64,000 bases of DNA from Pseudocercospora fijiensis CIRAD86 (taxonomy: Eukaryota > Ascomycota > Dothideomycetes > Mycosphaerellales > Mycosphaerellaceae), in the NCBI RefSeq assembly GCF_000340215.1, contig NW_006921532.1, positions 7,707,584-7,771,583 of the forward strand. Direction: 5' to 3'. Below are positions 33,807-45,312 of this stretch, one piece after another. A model generated the notes under the pieces. The model had not been told where the DNA came from. It ran no database searches and saw nothing but the letters and a program-made list of their open reading frames with translations. The first letter of the stretch is position 1; every line of letters begins with the position of its first letter. The position numbers were made by a program, and so were the translations under genes.

Positions 33807-33871
33807 AAGTTAAAACTTTTAGTACGTACCTAAAACGCCTAGTTTTAGGTATATACCTAAAGTTTTAAGTT
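33807..33871. repeat. Long palindrome with CTTTAGGTA-type core
   Basis: The arms AACTTTTAGTACGTACCTA and its imperfect complement are separated by a GCCTA loop. The same hairpin occurs in copy B at 39876-39942, and a variant stands alone at 45243-45312. Confidence 0.85.
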
Positions 33872-34879
33872 GTTTATAGTATCCTTTAATTACTCGACTT
33901 TAGGTTTTATAACGTCTACGAGAAGGCCGTAGGTAGTATATAAACCTACTTATACGTACTACTTTATACGTAAAATATACTACGCTACTATTCCTTACTC
34001 TCTTATATATAAAATATATCGCTAGAAAGGGGTAGCCCTTTCTAGTATTAGTAGTTTCCGCGAGATAGAACTACCTCCTCGAATTCTATACTTATTAGCG
34101 AGGCTTATATATAAGCTTTACTCTCCGCTATTAACGGAATTAATACGATACTGCCTAAAGGATAGCGTAAGCTACTCGGTACTAAAAAGGAAGAGTAGAA
34201 AAAGAAGGCCGAACGTACTGCAAGGAAGTTAGCGAGTATAGCTCTACGACGAGCCTAGAAGAAAGTAAAGTAAGCTAAGTAAGACCTAGGCGTAGTATCT
34301 TCTTCGTTTATATTACTACTATATCTAGCCGCTATATCGTCTACCTCCTCGGCTACCTAACTTATCCCCGATATTAACCCTCTACTTTATAGCTAAATAG
34401 CCGTAGTAGGTAGTTAAATACTCTAGAGTTAGTACTATTCGGCTAGTTAGGGACGGCTACTTCTCCTAGTACTACGACTACTACCGCTCTCTTTATAGAT
34501 AGCGCCGCGTATAAATACTAGAGATAGGCTATAGCTCCTCGCTACCTATATTAACTAGCTCGAGATCGACGATATTATTATAGTAGTCGATTAATTCGCT
34601 AGAGCTAACGCCGCTAGCTCTACTCTAAGGGATAGTACTTCTACGTCTATCGTTTAATAATCGATCGTATAGGCCGTCCCTATATACGACTAGCCTTAGT
34701 TAGCTATTCGGCGGGCTCCTCTACGTCCCCTTTTCCCTAAAATAGATAGTACTTAACTAGTATATCTATCTAATACTCTCCCTTCGTATATAGGTCCTCT
34801 TACCCTATATAGAATAGTTTACTACCCTACTACTATAGCTACTAGACCTCCTTCGTCCGCTATAGTCTAATCCTTACTA

Positions 34880-35088
34880 GCGCTAGCTTCTATACTAGCG
34901 ATATCTTCCTAGCTAGCTTCTATACTAGCGATACCTCCCTAGCTAGCTTCTATACTAGCGACGCCTTTCTAGCTAGCTTCTATACTAGCGACGCCTTCCT
35001 AGCTAGCTTCTATACTAGCGACGCCTTCCTAGCTAGCTTCTATACTAGCGACGCCTTCCTAGCTAGCTTCTACTCTAGCGACGCTATC
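34880..35088. repeat. 30-bp minisatellite, copy A (7 units)
   Basis: Units begin GCTAGCTTCTATACTAGCGA, and the 30-bp period keeps a reading frame. One frame gives a repeated ten-residue LASILA-type peptide. Copy B has about eleven units at 40950-41278. Confidence 0.88.
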
Positions 35089-35200
35089 TAAGCTAGAGTC
35101 CTAAGGAAGCGTAGCTTATTCTTCCCTATTACTAGCTTCGAAGTTAGCTACTCTACCTTCTTCGCCGACTACTCGAAGAAGTTACTCTACTTCTTCTCCT

Positions 35201-36500
35201 ATTCTTATAAGAAGGGTATATTAGTAGGTAGATAGGGTAGTAGTAGGTACGAGTAGTATTCGATAAGGATCTAGAAGGAGAGGGAGGAAGGTAAGAGAGT
35301 TAGCCTAACGCTAAGCGCTAAGCCCTACCTAAGGTATTAAAACCCTAGCTTTACTCGGCCTAGTTATATACTAATTACGTATAGCCTCTTTAGCCCTAAT
35401 ATACGCTTCCCTTCTAAAGGCCGCGCCCTCGTAGCGTACCTATATTCTAATCTCGACCTCTATTACTACTAACTTAGCAAATCTAATAAGCTGCTTAGCC
35501 TACGCTAAATTAAATACTTAACTACCTAATTATATAACTATATTAAACCTTACCTTCTAATATAATATCTAACTCCGACTACGCTATCCTTATATATAAT
35601 AAACTATAAAGTAATATATATCTATAAGAATTAAAGGCCTTCGACTAATTATAATACGAGCGCGTCTTCCCTATTATAATAGGTAGACGTACGAGGTATT
35701 ATAGCCCTGCCTCCGCTCTAAGTAATATCGTTCCGAGTTCTTTACGTCTACTCTAAAAGACCTAGAAATGTCCGCTTCTAAGGGTTATCCGTTCCGAGGG
35801 ATTATTCTTATTATTACGAGGACTATTATTTACTATCGTAGTTTTACTAGCCCTAATTAGTTAGGTTTAGTAGCCTTTAAGTATTAACTAATTATATCTT
35901 TTTAAAAAACTTAGTTCTTCTAGTTTCTATAAGTAAAGGCTATTATAAGTATAGTAGTAGAGATTTGCCTCGCTTAAAGGATCGGAAAGATCGAGGAGTA
36001 ACCTATTATCTATAAAATCGACCCTAGCTAGCTTAGCTCTATAGTTTTACCCTTAGTCGGTTAGTCTATTAAGCTACTTAATCTTTTAAGCGGCTTAAAG
36101 TTTTAATTAAAGTTTTAATTAAAGGTGCCTTAGGCTCGTAGTATAGGTAAGGTTGTCTTTATAAGTATAGTAGTAATAGTAGGTAATGTTTAATAATAGC
36201 GGCGCTAGTCGTCTTAGCGCTAACTTTACCTTCTTTTAATTTCCTTCTTTAACTAATAACAACTCGGTAATACCGTTACTAATATAGCTATATCCTTCCT
36301 TTCTTAAATAGTAATATACTCCGTAATACTATTACTAATATAGCCGCGCCGGCCGCGCCGTTATAAGCGCGACGCTGTCCTCGCCGATCGCCTAGGCCTT
36401 AATAGAATTAAGGAATAAGAGGGGGCGCTAAGAGAAGGGTCTTATAGGGTACGCTAGTAAAGAGGTAGATTCTATAGTAGTGCGGTCTTATTATCTTTTA
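35201..36500. other. RIP-degraded sequence, not identified
   Basis: No open frame, no recognisable protein relic. Contains a TTAAAGTTTTAATTAAAG short duplication near 36097-36125. It lies between the fading end of helicase copy A and the Gypsy fragment. Confidence 0.5.
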
Positions 36501-36532
36501 TTACTAACAATTGCTTGCCTCTAATTAGTTAG

Positions 36533-37315
36533 CTAATAGTACCCTAGGGGTAGTATTAATCCTAGGCGATATTAGAGGCCCTTAGCCTTCTTCTTGTTCT
36601 TTATACTAGTCTAATACTTATCTAACAACTTAGTTATATCTTTAAAAGAGGCTTTAGCTTCCTACGAGTCCTATTTAGGTAAATAGCCTTACTACCTTAG
36701 GAGGTATTCCTTCTTACCTTTCCTAGTCTAGTACTATAGGATACGTTCTATAGACTATAGTTCTTTACTATTAGCTAAGACTTCTTCTAACTTAGTAGGC
36801 GCTTTATCGCCTTTGCGTTAATAGTATAGCTTAAGGAGGGATATATAGAAGGTATCGTAGATAGTATAATAGGGTAGAAGCTATAACTAGTAGGCCTATA
36901 TACCCTTCGGTTCTCGGATACGGAATAGGCTAATATATCTTAGTACGAGCTTAGGCCTTGTTTTGCTATCGGGTAATAGGTATTTGCGGATACGGAGGTT
37001 CTTTATACTAAGTATAACTATATCGCCTTACTTAAAGGTTATTAGTATATAGCGCTTATCGTAGTAGGTCTTTTAGTACTCTTAGGCCTTTATTAGCTTC
37101 TTAGCTATCTTAGTATAGATTTCTCGTATCTTCTAGATACGTTCTATTACCGCTAGCGTTTCTAGTACTTAACGCGCTTCCCTTTCCTTATGCTCGGCCT
37201 CGAGCGATAGTAGGTCTTATAGTATAGTAGCGTTCTAGCCTATTATAGCTATATATAGTAATACCTTAGTTAATAAGTAGATACTATTATTATATACGAA
37301 TTTAGGGTTAGGGTA
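36533..37315 (-). mobile_element. Chromodomain Ty3/Gypsy (chromovirus) fragment
   Basis: The minus strand encodes the 3' end of a Gypsy pol. An integrase C-terminal part (AQ/KAQEYQKTYYDKRYILITFK, then KNLRIRKYPLPDSKTRPK and FYISLLKLYY) is followed by a chromodomain-like RKGKKEYLLR..GYLPK.DS.EAKASFKDITKLLDKY at about 36780-36605. In the chromodomain the aromatic Trp codons are now TAG, as RIP would do. The fragment is cut at 37315 by the left end of helicase copy B. A CTAAT...CCCTAGGGG...ATTAA palindrome (36533-36559) lies just past the chromodomain. Confidence 0.8.
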
Positions 37316-37409
37316 CTATAGGGCACTTTAGGGTTAGGGTTAGGCGTATAGCGGGCGTATAGTAGGGCGCCGGCGTCGGGCTAATTAGCTATAACTAGCG
37401 ATACGGCAA

Positions 37410-38055
37410 GGGCCGCGGGCTAATTAGCTATAACTAGCGATAGGAACGCTCGCCCTTGCGCGCGACGTCGACGAGCCCTATTTACTATTTATCGCCTCTC
37501 TTATAGAACTATTCTCTATTTATTCGATATTATAATATCGAAGGTATAAAAGAATATATTCTCGCGCCTACTCGTAGGCTACCTACGTATATTACAAGCT
37601 AAATAAGAAGGCGGTCGCATTCTAAGTTGTATCTCGACTACGCCTGCGTTAGGCTAATTAGCTATAACTAGCGATATAGTAAGGGCCGCGGGCTAATTAG
37701 TTATAACTAGCGATAGGAACGCTCGCCCTCGCGCGCGACGTCGACGAGCTCTATTTACTATTTATCGCCTCCCTTATAGATCTATTCTCTATTTATTCGA
37801 TATTATAATATCGAAGGTATAAAAGAATATATTCTCGCGCCTACTCGTAGCCGCCTACGTATATTACGAGCTAAATAAGAAGGCGGTCGTATTCTAAGTC
37901 GTATCTCGACTATACCCGCGTCGGGCTAATTAGCTATAACTAGCGATATAGTAAGAGCCGTAGGCTAATTAGCTATAACTAGCGATAGGAACGCTCGCCC
38001 TTACGCGCGACGTCGACGAGCCCTATTTACTATTTATCGCCTCCCTTATAGAACT
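37410..38055. repeat. 274-bp tandem repeat containing the CTAATTAGCTATAACTAGCG motif
   Basis: Units begin near 37417, 37690 and 37965 with GGGCTAATTAGC... and include GGAACGCTCGCCCT. Copy A has one such unit (31670-31905). The 20-bp motif recurs about twelve times in the two copies together. Confidence 0.82.
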
Positions 38056-38082
38056 ATTCTCTTAGAGCACTCTCTACGAGCT

Positions 38083-38597
38083 ATACCGTAAAGATACCTT
38101 CCGCGGCCTTCGTAAAGTAGTCTTAATAACTCGCTATACTCTATATACCGCTAAGGACGCATTTAATAGCAAAGTCGGTATCTATACTAAGGTTAGTCTC
38201 GCTTTTACCCCTTTAACACGCCGCCTATTATATACTAACCTAAGTAGGTTTATATCTACGGCGCGACTTTGTCTATACGTAGCTTCGCCGTCTGCGTTAC
38301 TTTTAGTCTCCTCCGTACTAGTAAGAAAGTTCTATAAGAACCGCGAAGATACCCTCCGCGGTCTTCGTAAAGTAGTCTTAATAACTCGCTATACTCTATA
38401 TATCGCTAAGGACGTATTTAATAGCAAAGTCGGTATCTATACTAAGGTTAGTCTCGCCTTTACCCCTTTAACGCGCCGCCCGTTATATACTAATCTAAGT
38501 AGGTTTATATCTACGGCGCGACTTTATCTATACGTAGCTTCGCCGTCCGCGTTACTTTTAGTCTCCTCCGTACTAGTAAGAAAGTTCTATAGGAATA
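38083..38597. repeat. 254-bp tandem duplication in helicase copy B
   Basis: Two successive copies, each starting with an AAGATACC..CCGCGG..CTTCGTAAAG segment and ending AAGTTCTATA.GAA. Copy A has a single copy at about 32066-32320. Confidence 0.82.
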
Positions 38598-39291
38598 GTT
38601 AAAGCGCCTTATCGCCGGTAGCTTAGTCGTTCTTATACTAATAAATAATAAGTTCGTATCTCGCGCTATTGTCGCTACTATTACCGCTCGACTACTAGAG
38701 GGACTTTAGTAGAATCTACCTAAGCTTAATCTCGCCTTTACCCGTCCCGAGGAGTTAGAGCTAGATCCTGCTATAGAATATCTTATAGTAGAGGACCGTA
38801 GCGGACTTTTCGAAGCTAATCGGTATACCTTACTTAGCCTTTAGCGTATAATACGCGAGGGTTTCCCCTTATTAGAGTACCTCGTTAGTATATAGCCTTA
38901 TATTTCGGCGCCTAAGTATATTAAAGCATAGCCGAAGCGAGATCTAAGCTCTATCCTAGTTAACAACTCTAACGAGAGCTTCGAGAATATTAATATAGTT
39001 AAGTACTAGCCTTCTAAGCCTAATAGTACTCTAGATGCCTCCTAACTAGAAGCGCTCCGTCGTATTCTAACGGCGCGTCTTACTATTATTTAAGGCTTAC
39101 CTAGTACTAGTAAGACCTATATCTCTATATAAGCTATTAAAGTAATACTCGAGAACTAGAACAAGGGAGATCTACTAATAATTATCGCTTATTAGACTAA
39201 CTACGCTATCGACTAGTTTTTATATTATATCGCTATATTCGAGGAAGAATTTGTACGTCTTAGTAGTCCTAGTAAGGACAAGGATATCGTT
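38590..39291 (+). pseudogene. Superfamily 1 helicase relic, copy B
   Basis: The translation is collinear with copy A: RPEELELDPAIEYLIVEDRS, then Walker A GLPSTSKTYIS (39094-39117), then KGDLLIIIAY-x-TNYAID. Differences from copy A are mainly transitions. The hairpin array again interrupts the frame at 39292, so the array was there before the two copies separated. Confidence 0.65.
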
Positions 39292-39407
39292 AAGCCGCTT
39301 CGTTAGGATGCGACGAAGCGCTTCTAGTTAGTAAGCCGCTTCGTTAGGATACGACGAAACGCTTCTAGTTAGTAAGCCGCTTCGCTAGGATACGACAAAG
39401 CGCTTAA
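39292..39407. repeat. CGCTTCGT/ACGAAGCG hairpin array, copy B
   Basis: Three units matching the five-unit array at 33007-33216, at the same place in the helicase relic. Confidence 0.88.
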
Positions 39408-39875
39408 GAAACATTAAAGTAAGAAGGCGTTCGTATTCTAAGTCGTATCTCGACCGCGCCTACGTCTAGCTAATTAGCTATAACTAGCGATATAGCCCTC
39501 GCTCCGTTAGAACGCGACGGAGCGCTTCCGGTTAAGAAATATATAGGGTACGTATTCCCCTATCCCTTACCCTCCGGTTCCGTAAGTAGGGATTTACCTA
39601 TCTTCTTAGCTATACTTTTAGTTTTATATTAAGTATACGAGGTACCCTTTCCCGAAATCTAGCTAACCTATCTACCCGACATTAATTAAATATTATTAGA
39701 ACCTAGCTAACTATCTAATTAAATAGCCTTCCTTCGCTATTACGGAAGGCTACTACGAACCTTACCTCGTATCTCGTATTACTCCGCCTATCGCCTAGTA
39801 AGAACTTTTACCTTTAATAATAGACCTAGCTATAATACTCTTTAGGTTTACTTATCCTACGGTCCGATAGAGGAA

Positions 39876-39942
39876 CAACTTAAAACTTTTAGTACGTACC
39901 TAAAACGCCTAGTTTTAGGTACGTACCTAAAGTTTTTAGTTG
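39876..39942. repeat. Long palindrome with CTTTAGGTA-type core, copy B
   Basis: Arms of about 30 bases (starting CAACTTAAAACTTTTAG) face each other around GCCTA. It corresponds to 33807-33871 in copy A. Confidence 0.88.
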
Positions 39943-40949
39943 TTTACGGTATCCTTTAATTACTAGACTTTAGGTTTTGTAATATCTACGGGAAGGCCGT
40001 AGGTAGTATACGAACCTACTTGTACGTACTACTTTATACGCAAAATATACTACGCTACTATTCCTTGCTCTCTTATATATAAAATATATCGCTAGAAAGG
40101 GGTAGCCCTTTCTAGTATTAGTAGTTTCCGTAAGATAGAACTACTACCTCCTCGAATTCTATACTTATTAGCGCGGCTTATATATAAGCTTTGCTCTCCG
40201 CTATTAACGGAATTAATACGATGCCGCCTAAAGGATAGCGTAAGCTACTCGGTACTAAAGAGGAAGAGTAGAAGAAGAAGGCCGAACGTACCGCGAGGAA
40301 GTTAGCGAGTACGGCTCTACGACGAGCCTAGAAGAAAGTATAGTAAGCTAAGTAAGACCTAGGCGTAGTATCTTCTTCGTCTACGCTACTACTATATCTA
40401 GCCGCTATATCGTCTACCTCCTCGGCTACCTAACCTATCCCCGATATTAACCCTCTACTTTATAGCTAAATAGCCGTAGTAGGTAGTTAAATACTCTAGA
40501 GTTAGTACTATTCGGCTAGTTAGGGACGGCTACTTCTCCTAGTACTACGACTACTACCGCTCTCTTTATAGATAGCGCCGCGTATAAACACTAGAGATAG
40601 GCTATAGCTCCTCGCTACCTATATTAACTAGCTCGAGATCGACGATGTTATCGCGGTAGTCGATTAATTTGCTAGAGCTAACGCCGCTAGCTCTACTCTA
40701 AGGGATAGTACTTCTACGTCTATCGTTTAATAATCGATCGTATAGGCTATCCCTACCTACGACTAGCCTCGGTTAGCTATTCGGCGGGCTCCTCTACGTC
40801 CCTTTCTCCCTAAAATAGATAGCACTTAACTAGTATACCTACCTAATACTCTCCCTTCGTATATAGGTCCTCTTACCCTACGTAGAATAGTTTACCGCTC
40901 TACTCCGATAGCTACTAGATCCCCTTCGTCCGCTATAGTATAATCCCTA

Positions 40950-41278
40950 CTAGCGCTAGCTTCTATACTAGCGATACCTCCCGCGCTAGCTTCTATACTA
41001 GCGATACTTCCTACGCTAGCTTCTATACTAGCGATACCTCCCTAGCTAGCTTCTATACTAGCGATACCTCCCGCGCTAGCTTCTATACTAGCGATACCTT
41101 CCGCGCTAGCTTCTATACTAGTAATACCTCCCTAGCTAGCTTCTATACTAGCGATACCTCTCTAGCTAGCTTCTATACTAGCGATACCTCCCGCGCTAGC
41201 TTCTATACTAGCGACGCCTTTCTAGCTAGCTTCTATACTAGCGACGCCTTCCCCGCTAGCTTCTATACTAGCGACGCC
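40950..41278. repeat. 30-bp minisatellite, copy B (about 11 units)
   Basis: Same unit as at 34880-35088 with four more copies. Units vary between GATACCTCCC and GACGCCTTTC endings. Confidence 0.88.
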
Positions 41279-41545
41279 GCCTAAGCCTAACTCTTAAGGA
41301 AGCGTAGCTTATTCTTCCCTATTACTAGCTTCGAAGTCCGCTACTTAACCTACTTCGCCGACTCTTCGAAGAAGTCTCTCCTTCCCTTCTATTCTAGAGA
41401 GCCTCTCGTTACCTACGACGCCGCCTAAGCTAGACTCCTAAGCAAGCGTAGCTTATTCTCCCCTATTACTAGCTTCGAAGTCTGCTACTTAACCTACTTC
41501 GCCGACTTCTCGAAGAAGTCTCTCCTTCCCTCCTATTCTAGAGAG
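41275..41545. repeat. About 135-bp tandem duplication
   Basis: A segment with GCGTAGCTTATTCT, ACTAGCTTCGAAGTC and CGAAGAAGTCTCTCCTTCCC occurs twice in succession; copy A has it once (about 35095-35200). Confidence 0.8.
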
Positions 41546-44500
41546 CCCCTTGTTACCTACTTTAAGAGACGGGACGAATTAACTACTAGCCTCGGTATAG
41601 CGTAGTCGACTAATCGTAAGCGCGAGTATATCTAAGTCTAATTCTAGAGATAGTATTCCTAGCCCTAGCTTAAGGCGAAGCCCGTCTAGATTAAAAGATA
41701 GTATTACTAGATCTAATTTAAGAGAGAGCTTATAAAGGCCTCGTCCTAGAGCTTAGCTATCGTAGCTATAACGCGGGCTCCTACTATATATCCGGCTAAA
41801 TCCTAGAGAGCGTAACCTACGCCCTACCTTACTAGAACCCCTACTACCGCTACGACCTACGCTACTATAAGGTTAGTAGAGTCGAGACGATAATAGCGAC
41901 GTTACGCTCGAAAGCTCTCGAGTACCTTCGGTAACTAGTAGGTCTATCTAATCGGATTTAAGTAGTCCTTCGAGTAGCGACGCTTAGGTTAATTCCGACG
42001 AGGAACTAGATAACCTACCTATTTTGTCGACCCCTTATAGTTAGATAGTACTTTACTAAGCGCTCGCTATAGATAGTTACTCTTATAAGTATTCCTAAGA
42101 CTAGGATACGAAGGCGGAAGGAGAGAAGCCGATACCGCCTAAAGTTATACTCGTAGAATTTATTACTAAGGGTACTACTACTACCTTCGCCTAAAGTTAA
42201 CTTTACTAGCTCCTAGATATACTTACGTACGTCGTAGAGTATAGTAAGCTCCCGACGTATATATATAAGTAGCTCCGAGACGTCGACTAGTATCGACTCC
42301 TCGCTAGATAGGTTAATAGAGTACCTTCTATAGTCCTATTACTTAAGAAGTCGTACCTTATATCTACTAATTAGCTATTCTATATTACTCGATACTAGGA
42401 TATTAACGTACTTCTCCTCCCTATAACCTTACTTACGACTTATAGAGCCGGTATTCGGTTGTTTTATATACCTCGGTTTACGAAGACTATTACTTACAAG
42501 TAGTATATACTAGTCGGCCGCTCTTCGATACGACCCGAACGCTATAAGTATATACGGGTCGCAACTAGATTCGATACTTCTAGATTCGATACGTACCTCT
42601 TCTTCCCTAACCTTCCTCTCCCTAAAGCAAATCGAGATCGGAAGATCGACTAGTAACGTCGCTATTATATAAATAAGCGTAAATAGACTTACTTTATTAA
42701 TACTATCCTTATTCCTATACTTCGCGATACTTATCTATCTAGAGTGCTCGTATATTATCCCCTATCCTTCTAGTAAGTATATAATCGGGTATACGCTCGA
42801 TAGAAATAAGGTAGAGAAGGTAATAATCGTAACGTTAGTAAAATCGGTTACGATATTATAGATCTACTACCGGCGAATTACGACCCTATAGTCGACGTAG
42901 CTATACTACGATTATATCGCTTATAGTAGAGCATCGAACGTCGGTTACGTCGAGACTTAGATTAATATTAGCAGCGTATAGAACTAGTTATTATATAGTA
43001 TAGGACTAAAATCCGTCTAGAGGTATAGACTCCCCTCGAGCTTAAAGAACTCCTCGATTAGTCCCTCGAGCGCTAGTTTAACCCTATATATCGTAATATA
43101 GACCGCGCTTAGTTCGACCTCGCGTAAGAAGACCTCCTTATAAGACTAGTAGTCGAAGACGAAGTAGTATCTCCGCTTATCGCCCTTTACCGGATAGCCT
43201 ATAGTATTACAAAGACTAGCGGCCTTAATATCGAGTATCCTTAAGTATACTAGTAGTTCGGTATATAAGAGGCTTATAGTATCTAAGGTAAACTACTCCG
43301 TAAGTCCGTAGAGCGGCCTAGTAGTATCGGCTTCTTCTAAGGATATAATATATCGAAGGATCTCTTTGCGTCTATTAACCGAACGGTAGAAGCTATTTTT
43401 AGTTAGTTAATACTACCGCTTCTTATATTCTCCTAGTCTACTATCGACTAGGTAGCCGCTATTACTTCCCTTACTATCCGAGATACTATATTCTACCGAG
43501 CTTGTATCTTAGACGCCTTTAAAGCGGAAATTATATAGGCGTATAATACGCTAGATAGCTACGCTTCGAGTACCGTTCCCTTTAGCGTACGAGGAGAGGT
43601 TCGTACTTGCCAAGACCTACTCTACTAGCCTAATCTACCTACAACTCGCCTAAGCCTAACTAAGAGAGTAGATAGGCGTCGCACTTACTAGCCTTTCTTT
43701 ATACTTAAGAGTAAGTATATCGTCGACTTTATATATTTATAGTTAAACCGCTAGCTCTTTGTAATATATATAGTACTTTCGTAAAAGTCTATTAATATAG
43801 GCGTAAATACCGCCTAACTCGATCGTATAATCCGCGCTATTAAGGAAGCCTCTACGTCGGTAATACTTAATATACTATTCGACTTACTAACTACGACCTA
43901 TAATAGTAGTTCCTTTAGTATAAAGTATAGACTCTCCCGTAATCGTTACGACTAGTTAGGCGTAGGCGATAGAGAGTAGGAAGGAAGTCGTCGGGGTTTA
44001 AATATTATAGTAAGCCTCCGTACTACGTACGCCGCCTAGCTCCTAGCTAATCTCTTTAACTAGGTTTAACTACGCTTCTATACTACCGCGCTCTAGTAGA
44101 CCGCCTATACTACTGACTTCCTCCGTAGCTAGCTCTAAGCTACCGGTTCGGGAAGGCTAGAGTAAGCTTTCTATAGCTATATAAAGGAGACGATCGACTA
44201 ACTCGTTACTGCCTACTAAATATATCGAGTAGCGTATAGGGAGCGTAAGGATAACGATTCGGAAGAGGATAATAACTCGGATTAGTACGTAGGTATCGTT
44301 AAATAGGCGCTTTAGCGATTAAGCTAGGTATATAGATACTACTATACTAGCTATATACTCTATATACTCTTAAAGCCCGATAAGCGTCTAGGGGATTAGA
44401 TATAGTTACGCTACTTCTTCTTAGAGGAAGTTACCGATAAAGAGAGAGCCGGTCTTTATAGCTTTTCGTACGACCTCGTATATCGGATAATAGGTAGGAG

Positions 44501-45242
44501 ACCTAATATTATCGTCGCCTAGGGCGGTAGTAGTAACGCTATAGAAGGCAGCTTTACCTTATTTACTGCTATCTAGTAAATCCGCCTTTAGCTACTTTTT
44601 AACTAGGACGACGGTTTTCGCCGCAATAGCTAGGAACGCTAACTATAGTATAGGTAGGCGAGGTACTATTTCGACGTACTTACCTTACTTAGTCGGGATT
44701 ACTTAAATATTACGCAATAGTTTAAGCGTAGTATAGGGCGTTATATAATAAATTAGATACGCATCCTCCTAGTATACGACAAAAGCAAAATCTATTAAGC
44801 CGTTCGATAAAAGAAAATATCTAGTACTACTAGTTAATACTAGGTAAAGTAGGTGGCCGCCGTCCTAGTTAGCGCAAGTAACTTTATCTAGAATAGCACT
44901 ATCCTATAGCATTAGTCGCTCGTTAGTACCGCAAAACTCCACACAATCTACCGCTATACTCCTAATCTACTCTATAATTAAGGATAGTAGAGGATTAGCG
45001 AAGATCTTATTAACTGCTTTATAGCGATGCGATAGATTTAGCGACTAAGAGGGCTAGATAATAGCAACTCTACGTCTGCCGACGACGACGATAACGACGA
45101 GTAGATTCTATCGCAAAATAGTAAGATAAGGCTAGCCGAACACTAGGTATAGCTACCGCTTAATACGGCTACTAGATAGCGCCGATAATAGCAAAAACTT
45201 CGGGCGTACGCCTAAAACCGTAGTTATATAATAAGTGTATAT
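41546..45242 (+). pseudogene. Unidentified long coding relic downstream of helicase copy B
   Basis: The plus-strand conceptual translation gives long protein-like stretches separated mainly by TAG codons, for example RLVVEDEVVSPLIALYRIAYSIT, then GFF.GYNISKDLFASINRTVEAIF, then ASSTVPFSVRGEVRTCQDLL (43600 region). I do not recognise a family. It may be a second gene of the helicase element, since it follows in the same orientation with no new border seen, but a separate repeat is equally possible. No copy exists beside copy A in this window. Confidence 0.4.
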
Positions 45243-45312
45243 AAATAAAGAAACTTTAGGTACATACCTATTTAATGCGTAGAATAGGTATATACCTAAA
45301 GTTCCTTTATTT
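45243..45312. repeat. Isolated palindrome, CTTTAGGTA family
   Basis: The arms AAATAAAGAAACTTTAGGTA and the near complement TACCTAAAGTTCCTTTATTT surround a short loop. The core is shared with the hairpins in the helicase copies. Confidence 0.88.

Larger units (their letters stand above)
31570..35200 (+). mobile_element. Helicase-bearing element, copy A, with TTAGGG-type repeats at its left end
   Basis: The left end (CTATAGGGCACTTTAGGG) is shared with copy B at 37316, while the flanks differ, so this is a true element border. It abuts the truncated hAT copy. A TTTAGGGTTAGGGTTAGG run lies at 31581-31598. The coding relic is on the plus strand with a superfamily 1 helicase core (about 32300-33000). 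A hairpin array, a 67-bp palindrome and a 30-bp minisatellite follow. The right end is not defined; similarity to copy B fades near 35200. It is heavily RIP-mutated. Confidence 0.7.
37316..42000 (+). mobile_element. Helicase-bearing element, copy B
   Basis: The left end is identical in layout to copy A (CTATAGGGCACTTTAGGG, then TTAGGG repeats at 37327-37343), and two more TTAGGG units lie just outside it at 37301-37314. The helicase relic is on the plus strand; Walker A is at 39094-39117 (reads GLPSTSKT). Compared with copy A, copy B has extra internal duplications: about 2.3 units of a 274-bp repeat at 37410-38055, a 254-bp duplication at 38083-38597, a longer 30-bp minisatellite, and a 130-bp duplication at 41275-41545. 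The right end is undefined; the sequence to about 45240 may belong to it. Confidence 0.7.

Noticed and set aside
34880..35088. CRISPR-like 30-bp repeat
   Set aside because: Continuous minisatellite without spacers, present at the same place in the second copy with different unit number.
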